Below are positions 10,510 to 23,400 of a stretch of 64,000 nt of DNA, one piece after another. Where the stretch lies: NCBI GenBank assembly GCA_000727475.1, contig KL647295.1, forward strand, positions 2,626,476 to 2,690,475, written 5' to 3'. The position numbers were made by a program, and so were the translations under genes. The DNA is from Sarcocystis neurona. Its lineage: Eukaryota > Apicomplexa > Conoidasida > Eucoccidiorida > Sarcocystidae. Numbering within the stretch: position 1 is the first letter of the stretch; every line of letters starts with the position of its first letter. The notes below the pieces were generated by a model that worked only from the letters and a program-made list of their open reading frames with translations, searched no databases and was not told where the DNA came from.

Positions 10510-13500
10510 TTCGTGTTGCCCACGTGGGACCTCAGTAGTCGACTTCCAGCTAACTTCTGGTATGCAAGAAGGCGAATTTTTGTTAATCGAAGTTCTACAT
10601 GAGCAATGAAGAGGGGACCTCGTTACTGCAATACCTTTGACACGTTATAGCTTCCTGCAGGGAACTGTGCGGACGAGCAACACTCGATCTACTAGGGACA
10701 GTCTTTCCCGTTCGGAAGCGTACACGACTAATAGCAAACTCGCGGGGTGCAACGGGCGCGCCTTCACGTCGCAAATGAGTATATATACCCGTAGATCCTT
10801 TTCCTGCTTTCATCCAGTTATGTGAAAGCTTACAAGCCCGCGCACACAAGTAGTGTAGAAGATTGCACAGAAATTTGAAACACGCCTTCAACTACGCGGA
10901 TGTACATAATTCTGTCGTCAAGAGCGATGGCGACAGGCGCTTCTACAGGACCGTACATGTCAACGTAACCACATCGGCGGCGACAGAGGGATTACGTCAG
11001 GTCAAACTTGTGCTGTACAGTAGAAAACTCTTCATCAAAATTGGAGACAGCCCGCGGTAATGTTGTGTAGATTTACCGGTATGCGGCCCCCCATGTAAGA
11101 GCATTCCCAGGCCTAGTTAATGCGGTTTCATTCTCAAGTTCAGAAGTTGATGAGCTGCGTCCCATCTGTGCAGAGAGGCTGCTTAGCCAACAGGGGCGGG
11201 CTCTTCCATCTCAGTGTCACGTGCGTGCCATCGCGTACGTGTGTAGCCCCCGATCTGCCGCTCCCCATGTTCCCACACGGCTTATGCCGACTCCTACGAG
11301 TACTGCTGAAGACATCACGGCTGGGGCAACGTAACGCTGTGTCGCTGACGCTCTCATAAGTGGACGCCGACTTCGTACCTGCGTGTCCTTCGTTATCAAC
11401 AAGTGCTGTTCTACTGCTCAGAAAGGCGGCACTCTAAGAGGAGGAACGGTCGCGCAGGGTTGCTGCTGCTTCCTCTCCTCCTCCGGAAAACTCTAGTCCG
11501 TCATCAACCGCTTCAGAGGGAAACCAAAAGAGGAAGAGATGCGAGGGGGCAGGTACAGTGCAGCACAGCAGTCCTACACCTTCCCTGCAGGAACCCTTTT
11601 CCAAAGTTCTGTACTCAAATACCACGACTCACGCGACGCAATCGTGGCAGGGCTGCACCGCTCTCTCTGCTACAGGTTGTGAATAGGGTGGAAGAACAGA
11701 AGACGGAAGGCAACCCTTGAAAAAGCTGCAAGATGGATATCGCACGCAACCAGCTGCTGCTCGTGGTGGTAGAGATGTCTCACGAACAACAGAGAGCATA
11801 CATATGCGTACAAACTGAATACACGGGATGAAATACATCCACATATATATTGAAGGTATTCAGGTAGCACTGCATCACCTGATGGCGCTGCACTAGCTGC
11901 TATAAAGAAGAGCAAGAAAGAAACGGCCGAAAAGTTCACAGGGCCACGAACATCCCCGTCGAGACTGCCGTTGTTGTTGGCGGTGGCGTGCACTTGCCTG
12001 TACACATATATATGTGTACACGTATATACATTTGAATATCTTTGTATCCATCTGTCTATCCAAATTACATAAATCTAAGTCGCCACGGACGAGCCTACAG
12101 AACAGTGTCGAGCTGCGCGTCCACCGTAGGAAATTTTGGTGGCCCATTATGGTATACCTACAACGACATACGCAGAATTCCATTGCTTGCTCACCACGTG
12201 TTGGCTACGTCTCAGGACCCGGCTGGTGCTGCTGCCACCGCCGCTGAACAAACCCGTGCGACGGGGCATGCGCTCGATAGTGTTGCACCAGGTGCTCTGA
12301 GCCCCTGTCTCCACGTTGAGACTAGCTTACACGGTATGTATGCGTCGATCGTTTGCGCAGGATAACCAGACATGTGTGAATACGTGATCACAACTTAATT
12401 CAAATAGTGTATATTTCACTGTAGTATGTGTTGCCTGGGGCGCGATGTACGGATAGATGGGCGTCTGGGTGCGTAGTGGGAACAGCAAGGGGGCGCGCCT
12501 GCGCATACTGTAGGGCGACGTGCGCGTTGAGTGAACGATGTCATGGTGTGTACCGGCATGTCCCTGAACGCATAGGTATTGCTGTAGGATTTACCGTTGT
12601 TTAAGTGTACGTGGAGTTGGATGCGTAGCAACTGGAAAATGTTCACCGTGACTCACGTGTATGCAGATGCTACCGCGTCGATAATGGTGTCGCTAAACAA
12701 CGTAGCCGGATCGCTCAGTCAACACCTGACATTTCCCAGCTTAACAGTCCCACCTGATTTTGTGTATACGCAGAAATGCATGTGGTGGCTCCTTCACGCC
12801 GTAGGAATCTTACTGATAGAAGCGGGTAGTGTACAGACGGATATGCGTATGTGCCAATGACGGAGTAAACAAGGATGGAGAAACTGCATTACATCGTATA
12901 CATACACATACGTACATACACCATTAAGCGGATATATACGCTCCGCATATGTATGTACTCCGTGGTTACATTTTCCTGCCACATCAACGGCAGACATATA
13001 CGCAGAGACGGTGAAGGCGGTGTATAGCTGCGACGTATAACTGCGTAATATACCGCTGTGAGGAAATACCTCCTTTGAACGGTGAAAGGGGCATGGGAGT
13101 AAATGCTCATCTACAGATGCGCATCTACTGAGTAAAGGATAACTCGTCTACTTTACTGCAAACGCGTGTAGTCACTCATGAAAACATACAGCACTTCGAC
13201 CATCCCAAGGAAGCTAAAAAGCAATCTGAATGAAACTGTGCGCGCAGGACTTAGATATTACAACGCCGTGATCTACTGGAGCAGTGCACCGGAAATATAA
13301 TCGTACAGGCTCGCCACGGTATACAAGAGCAGTACCTCCAGACACTGGTCTGCATGTAGACGTTCGTACTGATGGGTAGCCGTCCGTCTACACATATACA
13401 TGCTGTTAAGATACATGCTGACTTCATTTCCACTCCACTCTGTAAAGAGTTTTTACCGATGACCTGGCAAGCGTTAGTGATCGCAGCCATACACAGGGCT

Positions 13501-16189
13501 GCGTAAGATACATCGTCTGTTTATGGATACACCAACTTACTCGTGTATATATATGGCGGTGACACCGTGTCCCACTGGCATCGATATCGTCTGTGGTGGG
13601 TCAAGCATCCTGGTGTCCGCTCCGTTTTCGGAATTTATGTGTATATGGACTGTATGAGCAAACGCTGAACGAGCAACGTGTACTGTTTTACGTGTTGAAA
13701 CGTATTTCGATGCCCCGAGACGAACACATCAATCATTGACTATATATGCATACGCAGTGCTACTCCTGCTGCTACTACTGCCACTACTAGTCTGAGCGGT
13801 AATACTTGCCTTACCTTGTTTGGGGATGCTCGTGTTGTTTGTCCGCTACACGGATATGCACACATACATAGATTCGGGCACACACACGTATACCCGTGGC
13901 CTCTCAATACGCGTGTGTGCGAGTAAGTGTACCGTCAAGCTCTGCAGAGTAAGAAGCGGCAGTCTGCAGGGAACTACGTATCTGCAGTAAGAAAAAAACG
14001 CCACCATGCCCGATCTCGCTGCGCGTGGAGATGCCAAGGGCGGAACCGGTCCCGGTAAACTGTTCCTTTGTATCAGGAGTGAAACGGTCGACGCGTAGAC
14101 AATGGGTACGCTCCTGAAGTCATGGACATCCCATCTAGGAGGGAAGATACATACGTGTTTTTTGTACGCCCTCCACTGAAACGTATGTACTTTACGTAGA
14201 AGCGCAGCCATCCATACGACTCCATGCGGCACACGGCTCTGCCCTGGTCACGTATGGATGCAGTCATAATGCCTGCGGAGAGTGAGGCTGCCCTACCGTG
14301 ACGAGTTCTCGAAGGCAAAAAGCGTCGCAGGCTCTTTTTCGTGCCGCTCAAAGGTCTAAAGTTGGTAGATAGTCGTGCGTCACACCTGCGCTTTGGACTA
14401 CAAAGTATGTATGTGGTCTGTCAATTTGCGAGTGTACCTGGTTGAGAAGGACTTGAGTTTTCATACATGGGAAGCGAGCGTAGGCACACTCGAGTGCGTC
14501 GGTACATTCCATTGTGTGTGGAGATAGTTGTACAGATGCTCTGGCAGGCCAACGCGCAGCTTATTTTATGAGGTGCGAGAGGAGGGCTGTGAGGGCACTC
14601 AAAAAACGATGTGAATGATGCTACGTCATCACCACACCGTCTGCGGACACCCCTGCACACGCTGTTGTGTGCTTGCACAGCTTCTACTAACCTCACAGGT
14701 ATCAAAGTGCTCTTGCACCTTTACGCACTCTACGAAGAGTCCTTCACTGTGCATTGTCGAGGTCTGTTGCTGTTGAAGAAGTCAGTTGTACCGCCACCGC
14801 GTTCGCTGCTATTACAAGAATACTTCCCGGCTCCTGGGGTGCAGCTTGTGCGGCGTTGCTGTGATGGTTGCTTTCCCCGTTCTCCAGGGAGCCACCAGCA
14901 GCCAAGCTTTCACCGCGTACGCCTACATAAATACGCAGTATACATGTGCACGTATGTACGTTCACGTAGCACTACGTCGTAACCATAGACAACGCTTCCA
15001 TCCCCCTATTTCTAGCGCTGCGCTACGTGGTCGCAGTAGGAGATCCCGCATCACAAAGCAAGACTTCCGGCCTAGACATCCCGCGTCTATCATTCCATAT
15101 ATTTTTGACAGACGTACGAATTATTTCATATATATACAAATGTATACTAATCACATTTACAGGCAGTAAAGAGGCGTGCGGATATGAGGGCTTACGTGTG
15201 AGAATACGTGTGCACTGATTGTGTCTGGAATAGAGGACAACAATACCTACAGCGCTGTTGGTTTTACATGGTTTTTGCACTGCCCCAACGAGAACCGAGG
15301 TAGAGCCCTTCCTCACTAGGATAAATGCCAATCGCATTTCTTTCTTGCAGCGTGCAGCAGTGCCAGAAGAGGGAAGTTCCGGTCGCAGAGCTCTACCCTA
15401 AGACACGTACAGAGAAGAGAGACACAGAAACTCGCGATCATCTCTTTGCACTACAAGCATTCGCGCTACAGCACTACGATTCGACGCCGCGGCACGCACG
15501 CTCGCGCGTCCGCACTCCTGCAGGCAATGCAAAATGTTGGGCTTGATACATATATGTGTACTTTCTCGCGATGACGACTCGTGTACAGATTCACGGTTAA
15601 GTGTGCATTACCTACATATGTTTGCATGCGCACCAAGTGCTGTCTGGTACCTTCGATGACGATCTGATTGACTCTCCACAAACGCGTATCGTCTCGAGTG
15701 GTTGTCTGTGCAGGCATTCGCATCCATAGTCGTCGTTGTTCGTACCCACGTCTGTTCCTTCTCTTGTATGTTGCGTTTCTGGGCGCATCTGCTGTCTCTT
15801 CTCATTCACTGTTGACTGACGTACGTTTGGCATGCTTGTGTATGTCTGTATGTACACACGTACAGGGCTTACTAATTGATGCAGCGTGCCGTCCAGGCAA
15901 CGCAGAATATTTCTCTCCTTCGTGACACGGGTGCTGCTGCGGTATTTCAGACAATGCAGTACACTGTGCTGAAGGTACAAGTTCTCAGTGTGGGAAGACC
16001 GCAGGAATCATCTGTCCCCACTGAAGATTACTGTCCATGTATCGGATTCGCAGTGCTCCTGACTCTAGTGACGCGCTTAAAACTGAGAAACAACAAACTT
16101 GTGCACCGGTTGACGCGCTTCCTGTATCCAGGTGGGCCATGAGAGACCTCTGGAGATCCTTTCCGGCCTGCTCCGGTGGTTTCACACGA

Positions 16190-16720
16190 TCACTGCTGCT
16201 GCTGCTTCTTCGCTACTGCTGCTGTTGCTGGTGGGAGTACTGGTTTAGCTGTTGTTGATTCGCTGCTGTTGTACACCTCGTTTTTGTTGCAGTTGTTGTG
16301 CTCACTCCTGCTCCCACCGTAGTGCGGCTTTGCTTCCTCCGGGTGTGTACTGCTGTTTTACTACTGCTGCTCTGTCGTGGTATCCATGCCCGGTTGTCCA
16401 CCGCCGCTCGTGTTGCTGATTGTGCTTCGCCACTGCAGATGCACTGCTTCCACTTCGAGTTTGCGATGTACAGCTGGGGCATCCGGCTGATGCCACTACT
16501 TCGTGTCCCGGTGACGGTGGTACCGGTTGTCGCAACCGGTACCGTTGATGCCCCTAACATTCTCTGCTGTTGCTGCTTTTACTACTACTGCTCGTTACTG
16601 CTGCGGCTTCGGCTGTTGCATTGGCTGCTGGTAACCTGTTGCTTACCGCTGCTATGCTGCCGCTGCTGATGCTGCTGCCGTTAGTGGTGCTCAACTGGAA
16701 ACGGCAGCTGAGCCTGTTGA
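16190..16720. repeat. Imperfect CTG/GCT-rich tract upstream of PA2G4
   Basis: Clusters of CTG/GCT/TTG triplets recur through this stretch, for example at 16194-16250 and 16560-16690. Several frames are open because of the triplet periodicity; no protein family is recognisable. Confidence 0.7.
16519..16543. repeat. Perfect 11-bp inverted repeat with 3-nt loop
   Basis: GGTACCGGTTG and its exact reverse complement CAACCGGTACC are separated by TCG. It lies about 0.9 kb upstream of the PA2G4 start codon. It could form a hairpin or be a dyad binding site; no function is shown. Confidence 0.8.
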
Positions 16721-17409
16721 TGCTGCGCTACTGTGTAACAATAGAGGTCTCCCCCCACACAAAAAACATGCGCTACGGCGCGCCTGCTCGGGCAGTGTCC
16801 GTACTACACCAGAGCCCCCAGCAGTGGCAACCGGCGCACACGACTTCCACGGCGTTACTTTGTGCGACTCGTCGTTCGTTTGCGCTTCTCGTTGTGCTTA
16901 CAGCACTCCACCCAACATTTCCTACATTTCCTTTTCCGTCTCCCGGCTAATCACCGTAAGCTTTTTTCCTGTGGTGGTTTTGGAGAGGATCGAACGCAGT
17001 TCTGCTTGTTCCGTGAGGAAACGGCGGCTCGGGCGACGCCGCAGCCCACCAGCAGCAGGTGCACTTCCGTACGTCCTCGCTACCGCAGCAGCCATCGCAC
17101 CCAACAGCAGCACTGGCATAAAAACAGCGGCGGCAGCAACAACCCAGCAGCAGGAGCAACTACTACACCAGCGGTACTGGAGGGAGAGCCGCACCGGCTG
17201 CACAACGCGCAGAAGCAGCAAAATTTGTTTTAACAGCAACGGCAGTGCTGTGGCGAAGTAAACAGGAAATCCAGCGATTCAGCGGCGATAGCAGAGGACA
17301 GACGGCGAAGAAGCACGGACAGCAGGAGAATTATAAACTACAGCAACGGCCGCATTACAAATAACAGAAATCTGTCTGAACTGCGGAAGGTCCTCGCACG
17401 ATAATCGAG

Positions 17410-20400
17410 ATGACAGCTAAGACAACCGGCGCTGCATCGGCAGCAGCAGCTGGGGGGAGCAATAATGCGACCTCTTCTACTGCCGAAGGAGGCGGAGGCG
17501 AGCAGCAGCAGCAGGACGCAGCAGGAGTGCAAGATCTTAGCAATCCGGACGTCGTAACTAAATACAGAACGGCGGCCGACACTGTTAACGCGGCACTGAA
17601 GAAAGTAAGCACATAGGGGAGGAGGAGGAGAGGAGAGGAAGAACACACAGAGGCGGAGAGAGGGACAGATAGACAACAAGGGAAGGAACGGAGATTGCCG
17701 TGACGCTGGATCGAATAACCGGCCGAAGACGTACGCACCACAGCTATGTGTTTGCGTGGGGGCTGACTTCTTCAGCTATCCACACAAAATTTTCAACACA
17801 TGCGTGCGTGCGACGGAAGATATTCATCAGCGTGTAGTGAGATGTGCAGTCGCTTCACTGTACACGGGGAGAATCCATTTGTGCAAAAACTGGCTTCCAC
17901 ACTTTTTGTACATGTGGAGAGGTGCACTTGGACACCCGTAACACAGCTGAAATCAAAGCGTCCGCCGTTTCTGCACGTGTGGTTACGATTACCACGAGGA
18001 CTTGCCGAATTATTATCTTCCGTCTCCTCTTCGGCTGCCCTCTGGCTGCTTTGGCTGCTACACCGGGGCTGCTTGGAGTCCTCCCGTATCTGGTGGTGGT
18101 GGTGCTGTTCTGCTGACATCGCTACGTGTTAACAGCTGTTACCACTTCCGCTGAAATTGTCGTTCCTGTTGCGCAAGCGTCACCAGGGACTGTTTTCCAT
18201 ACATGTATATACGTTCATCCACCTGCGGACGCGGATATGTGCGTCTCTGTGTACATATCCGCCTCCGCAGGTGGGCAATTACCACGCGTGTGGGTCAAAG
18301 GAAACTTCTGGAGAAGACCGTATATATATATATATATACATATGTCCCCGTACGTATCTGTGTACATACCCGTGTGCAGGCGGACAAGTCCCGCGCGTTA
18401 ATGAAAGGCAGCTATTAAGAATATATAGAGAGCAAGGGACTGGTGTACATATTTATATAATCATGTACACAGATACGCACATATGCATGTAGAGCCACAC
18501 ATCCATGTGTATAGATGTATATATGCGCGCGCATATCCAAGAGAAAACCACCGGATGAGAGGAGTGGTGAAATGACTAAATTCTGTTCAACTGTTTTAAG
18601 AGTTGACATTCCATTCTTCTTGCAGTGTATTCACCACTGGGGGTGACAAGCGTGATTGTGGTGTATGTACACTTCAAAACCCACATCTGCACTGCTCACT
18701 TCCTAGTGCTGCAGACGAAGTGGAGTGGGCACACGTCAGAGGACACCACCGCGCTTTTCAAGTGCCAGTGTGTCTGCTGTGGTGTATGTACACCGGAAAA
18801 ACCGCTCTTTGTACGGCTCATCCAGCAGTGGATTGCACTGCAACGTGGGGCGTACGTGCACCAAGGGACGATTTCGGGCTGGTCGTCTACCGTCACATGC
18901 AAAATGCCGTGTACATACGCCTCAGAAGCGCTCTCTATTGCTCGTCTACCAGTGTACGTGCTGCAAAAAGGAGGATGTACGTACACCGGAGGACAGCTCT
19001 ACTGCCGCCTTTCGCCCGTGCAGTGCGGCGGCTGCTCCTTGCTTGTGTGTACGTTGTTCTGACCGCCTCCTCTCTTCCGTATTCAAGAAAGTACACGGCA
19101 GATCACGATTTCTGAGCGAGGGACAGACGTTATACCTGCCGGCCGCCCGCTGAGCCGACTTCCCCGTGCAGAAAAAATTGTACGGGAGAATACATAGAAA
19201 CTGTATATATATATACACACACACACACCAATGTATCATATATACAAACGTACGCAAACTTACGCGATAACGCCGTTTTTTTGTAGATGCGCTCATATAT
19301 GAAGTGACGTTGTCGTTCCCGTGGACCGTACAGGAATATGCCATCATTTCTGTACCGCGTATTTCCCTGCGTCATCGTGGTGGATATTTCTTGCGGCCCG
19401 CATATCTTATTTCTCTCCCTTGTCCCGTGCCCTTCTTTCCTCGTCATCAGCGCTGTGGTCGTTCTTTCCCGTTCTTGCTCTCTCTCACTCTCTGTCTGTC
19501 TCGACGTTTAGGTTCACCGAAATGCCGAGTCGCATTACCCACCACCACCGCACACCGACGTCCCCTAACCTGTCCACAACGTGATCTTCTGTGGGTGCTT
19601 CTGCAATTCTCTTTTTCTCCGTCTTCAGTTCAAGTTCCCTTGCCTCGTAGTCGCTGTTGGTGGGCTATCGTCGCCGTTTCTTTCTTGCTGCTCGACCGGG
19701 ACCGGCGGGCTCGCCGACCTCCCGCCAGAATCACACAAATGCCTGACTAACGAAACCTCGAGCGCGAGCGCCGTCATCCAGTGTCCCAGTGACCTCATGA
19801 TGTTTTCCTTCGCTGTCTGGGTTTATGCTTTTCCTGCCGAGTGACGTCGTGTCTTTCGTCCTCTCCTGCTTTTGTTCTACATGTCTCTTCTCGTCGAGGT
19901 ATGCTGTGGTAGGAGGAGGACTATCTGGCGGCGGTGGTGGAAGAAAAGCGGATGTCGTTGATCTAGAAGAACAACCCTTTCTGAAGTTAACAAGTGCAAA
20001 ACTCTCCCATACGTGATGCAGAAGTTCAAGTCACCACACACTTCCGTAGAATACTTGCTTTTGTCCCCTGCCGTCGCCTGCGCTGCACGTGAAGCACACG
20101 CACGTATGTAATTGGAAATGTAGAGAGGTACAGAAAAAGAGCTAAAAACGTTTATATAAAGTGGCGTTTTCACGCATATTCGTGTAAAAGCTTGCCTGTG
20201 TCTCTGTGTCCTCTGTGTGTTGACGTTGCTTGGGAATATTACATATTTGACTTTTTTTCATATACGTGTATATATGTATACGTATTTGTAGCAATTGGTA
20301 ATATATAGACACACGTACTTCAACACAAACATATCCAATACTATGTATATGGAAGTTGGTATTCGTCTTGTTTGTATTCTTGTCCTGCTTGCCCCTGTCG

Positions 20401-23400
20401 GCGAACTTCCCTGTATGAAGAAAGAGCTGTCTCTGCGCGTGCTTCTCTCCTGCTGCTTCTCCTGAGCTCTACGCACTGCATTTTCATTCTCACGAGCATC
20501 TACCCACCGCCACTCCGCAGTGGCTCGGGTTTGTCGGGTTTCCTTGTGAACTGATCCAGCAACTTCTCGATCCCAGCAATTTACCGGCTTCAAAATTACG
20601 TTCATCACATGCTTATTTTATGCCATGTGCGCGCGTCGTAGTGGCGCTCATCTCTTCTCCCCGTCTTATGTCTCGCGTCCCTCCCCGCCTTGTGTCTCCC
20701 CTCTCTCCGTGTCTTGTGTCTCTCCATTCTTTGTTCCTTCGGTTTCTCCCCCGTCTCCTTCCTCCGTCGGCGTCTTCTTTCTTCATTTCCGCTCCCTTTT
20801 CCCCTGTAGACGTCTTCAAATTCTCCGTCTTCTTATGCGTTTCCCCGTTCACTGTGTCTTTGCGTTTCCCGTGTAAATTCGTGTTCTGCGCCTGCTCTTT
20901 GTTTCCTCTTTATCAGAGTGCTCTTTTCAATATTGTAACTCCAGGAAGATTTCCGCTATGTCCTTCATCTAGTCCGTCGACCCCTGTCCTTCCAGCGTTC
21001 TTCTCGGTGGACAATGTCGTCTCATCTCCTGTCGTTCTCCATATATTTGCTTCACGTATTTGTTGTGTATTCTTTGGTGTTTTGCGGACGTGTCTCCATT
21101 CTGTGATAAACTCGCATCTCGTCTCCCTTTCGCTCTACCACGCCTTCTTCCGCTCTTGCCTCATACATTAGAAATCTACACAGAGGTGAACACTCCACAC
21201 AGACAAACCTGGTAGAACGTCCATGTCTACGCGCGGCCTATGTGGATCTCCTATCTGTACCTGTAGGCCCGATGTTCCGCTCTCTCTTTCAATCTGCAAA
21301 TTTGTACACACACGCACAAAGAGAGTAGTGGCGTCTCAGCAGAGACGAAAGTGACAGATAGCTAGCGCTCTCTAGTTGGACGTGTCTATAGATCGGTGTA
21401 TATATGCAAGGCCGTACTGATATATATATATATATATGTACACGTATATATATATATATATGCATATACATACATATCTGTGTATTTACGCAAGGTGCTC
21501 GCGATAGTTCATGCGAGTGGCAATGGAACCGCAGCGGAGTGCCACTGCAGGAGGTGCCCTTTACCAGAGAGACCGCGAAAACGAGACACAGAGAAAGAGA
21601 GAGTGGCACGTAAAAAAATGAATTTCTACTGTCCACACGTGTGTGTCTGTGTGCATGGGATGTATTGCACGCATGTGTGTGTATATGTGTGTGTGTAGAT
21701 ATATATATATGTGTATTCATATAAATATAGCTGCTTTTACAGCAATTCTCTGCCAGACGGTTGAGTGTGTACTACTACTACTACTACTACCTCGTTCTCC
21801 TCGCGTGTCTGTGTGTGTTACGACCATCTATCTCTTACTCTGACGGAATAATTCATTCCCTTTCTGTTTCTGTGTCTTCCTTAGCTCTCCGGTCCCCACC
21901 CCATGACGTCTTTGTGGTCCACTAGTGTTTCGCATTGTAGAAGTACCTGCTTTTCCGTTCATCTTTGCTTTTTCAACCCCGTGTCCTTTAGGACTCTACA
22001 CATACTCAGTTTGTGTGTGTGTATGTCTGTGTGTGTGTGTGTCTCTCTCTCTCTCCGGTCGTTTTTTCTTCTCCTCCATGAGCCGATTGCTGCGTTAGGC
22101 TCTCCACGACTGTAGAAAACCTTCGCTATTTGTGTTGCTCCATTCCTTCTTTCTTCTGACTTTCCTTTTGGTCTATATCTCTCCGTATGTATCGGTTTTT
22201 ACGTTTCTTTTCCGTTATCGTTCCCCCTTCGTCATTCTCTTCTGCCACTCTCATATAAGCTTCCCCCGGTACATACACACACATATATATATACCTACAT
22301 ACGTGCATACACACGTAGGTGTGCGTCTCTCCACCGTATCCGTTGGTGTTTTTGTACACCTATGTGGCTTCCTCTTTCTGTGACTCTTCTTCATTTCCTT
22401 GGAGCACTTTAGCAGTTCGACGACGAGCACCTGTTCTCCTCCCCACGCGCTTTTCTTCGAACTGAGTCCAGCAGCGGAATTAAACAAGCAGTGGAGCGTA
22501 CAATTTCCTCAGCACATCAGTTTCTTCCCACCTGACTTGCTTTTTCTCCTCTTCTTCCGCCTCCCTTCGTGACGTGCATCCCAGCACACACACACACACA
22601 CACATACACGCGTCCAAAAAGATACGCACGCGCATTTGTGTGGGTGTTTCTCTCTTTTCCCTCACTCTCTCTATATACATGTATATATATATATATATTT
22701 CTGTGCGTATATGGATGCTGGGATATAGAAGATGTATGTATGTATGTATTGTATGTGTAGGAAGACAGACGTCCTATTCTTTTAGAAGCTAGGTGCGGGC
22801 CGTAGGTTTTCTTCTGAACGGCTCTTCCACAAACAATTTTTTATGAAGCAGCCCGCAGCGTCTCTCTACTCTTGTTGCATCCCTGTCATTTCTATTCCCT
22901 TTACGTGGTGCTTCTCTCTGCTGCGTTGCTGCTTCCTGACTTCTCCTCGGCAGCTGCTGCAGCTGACCCTGTCGTCTCTGTGTAGCTCCCTATGGGTACG
23001 TAGCTGGGTTCTGAGAGAGTATAGCGCCGTTTCTGAGCTACAGAAGGAGAAGGGTGAATCTCTCATGTCCTCTGTATGGACTTGTTTTATGTGTTTGGAT
23101 CGATACAAACATAGCTTTCTATATATATCTGTGTCTGTGCCTGTATCGCATTTTTTGAATATGTCTTTCTTCGTCCCGATGCGTGGTAGATGTCATTTTC
23201 TCCATCCACACGTGTGTATCTCCTGTGCACCATTTCTACACTTGTTCTCTCATGTACACGCGTCAACACGTTATTCTCTTCCTAGTGTATGTCTCTACTT
23301 ACGCCTCTCCATCCATGTATGGATATATATATATATGCATATGTACCGGTACTCTATGGGGAGGCGTCGTCTTATGTGCCAGGAGGAGATATAATTTTCA

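Larger units (their letters stand above)
10510..17409. other. 6.9-kb intergenic region, no supportable gene
   Basis: The sequence from about 10,510 to 16,190 is fairly complex and repeat-poor with only short (under about 145 codon) frames on both strands, none matching a family I know and none linking by phase into a convincing split gene. From about 16,190 to 17,330 it becomes CTG- then CAG-rich and probably includes the 5' leader of PA2G4. It may contain the promoters of ADSS (minus) and PA2G4 (plus), which diverge across it. A small multi-exon gene could be hidden here. Confidence 0.45.

Noticed and set aside
9893..10609. 238-codon plus-strand frame opposite ADSS
   Set aside because: It is the antisense shadow of a strongly conserved enzyme and matches no family.
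20620..21171. 183-codon Ser/Leu/Phe/Pro/Val-rich frame in PA2G4 intron 1
   Set aside because: Composition follows from pyrimidine-rich DNA, which lacks stop codons; there are no domain features.
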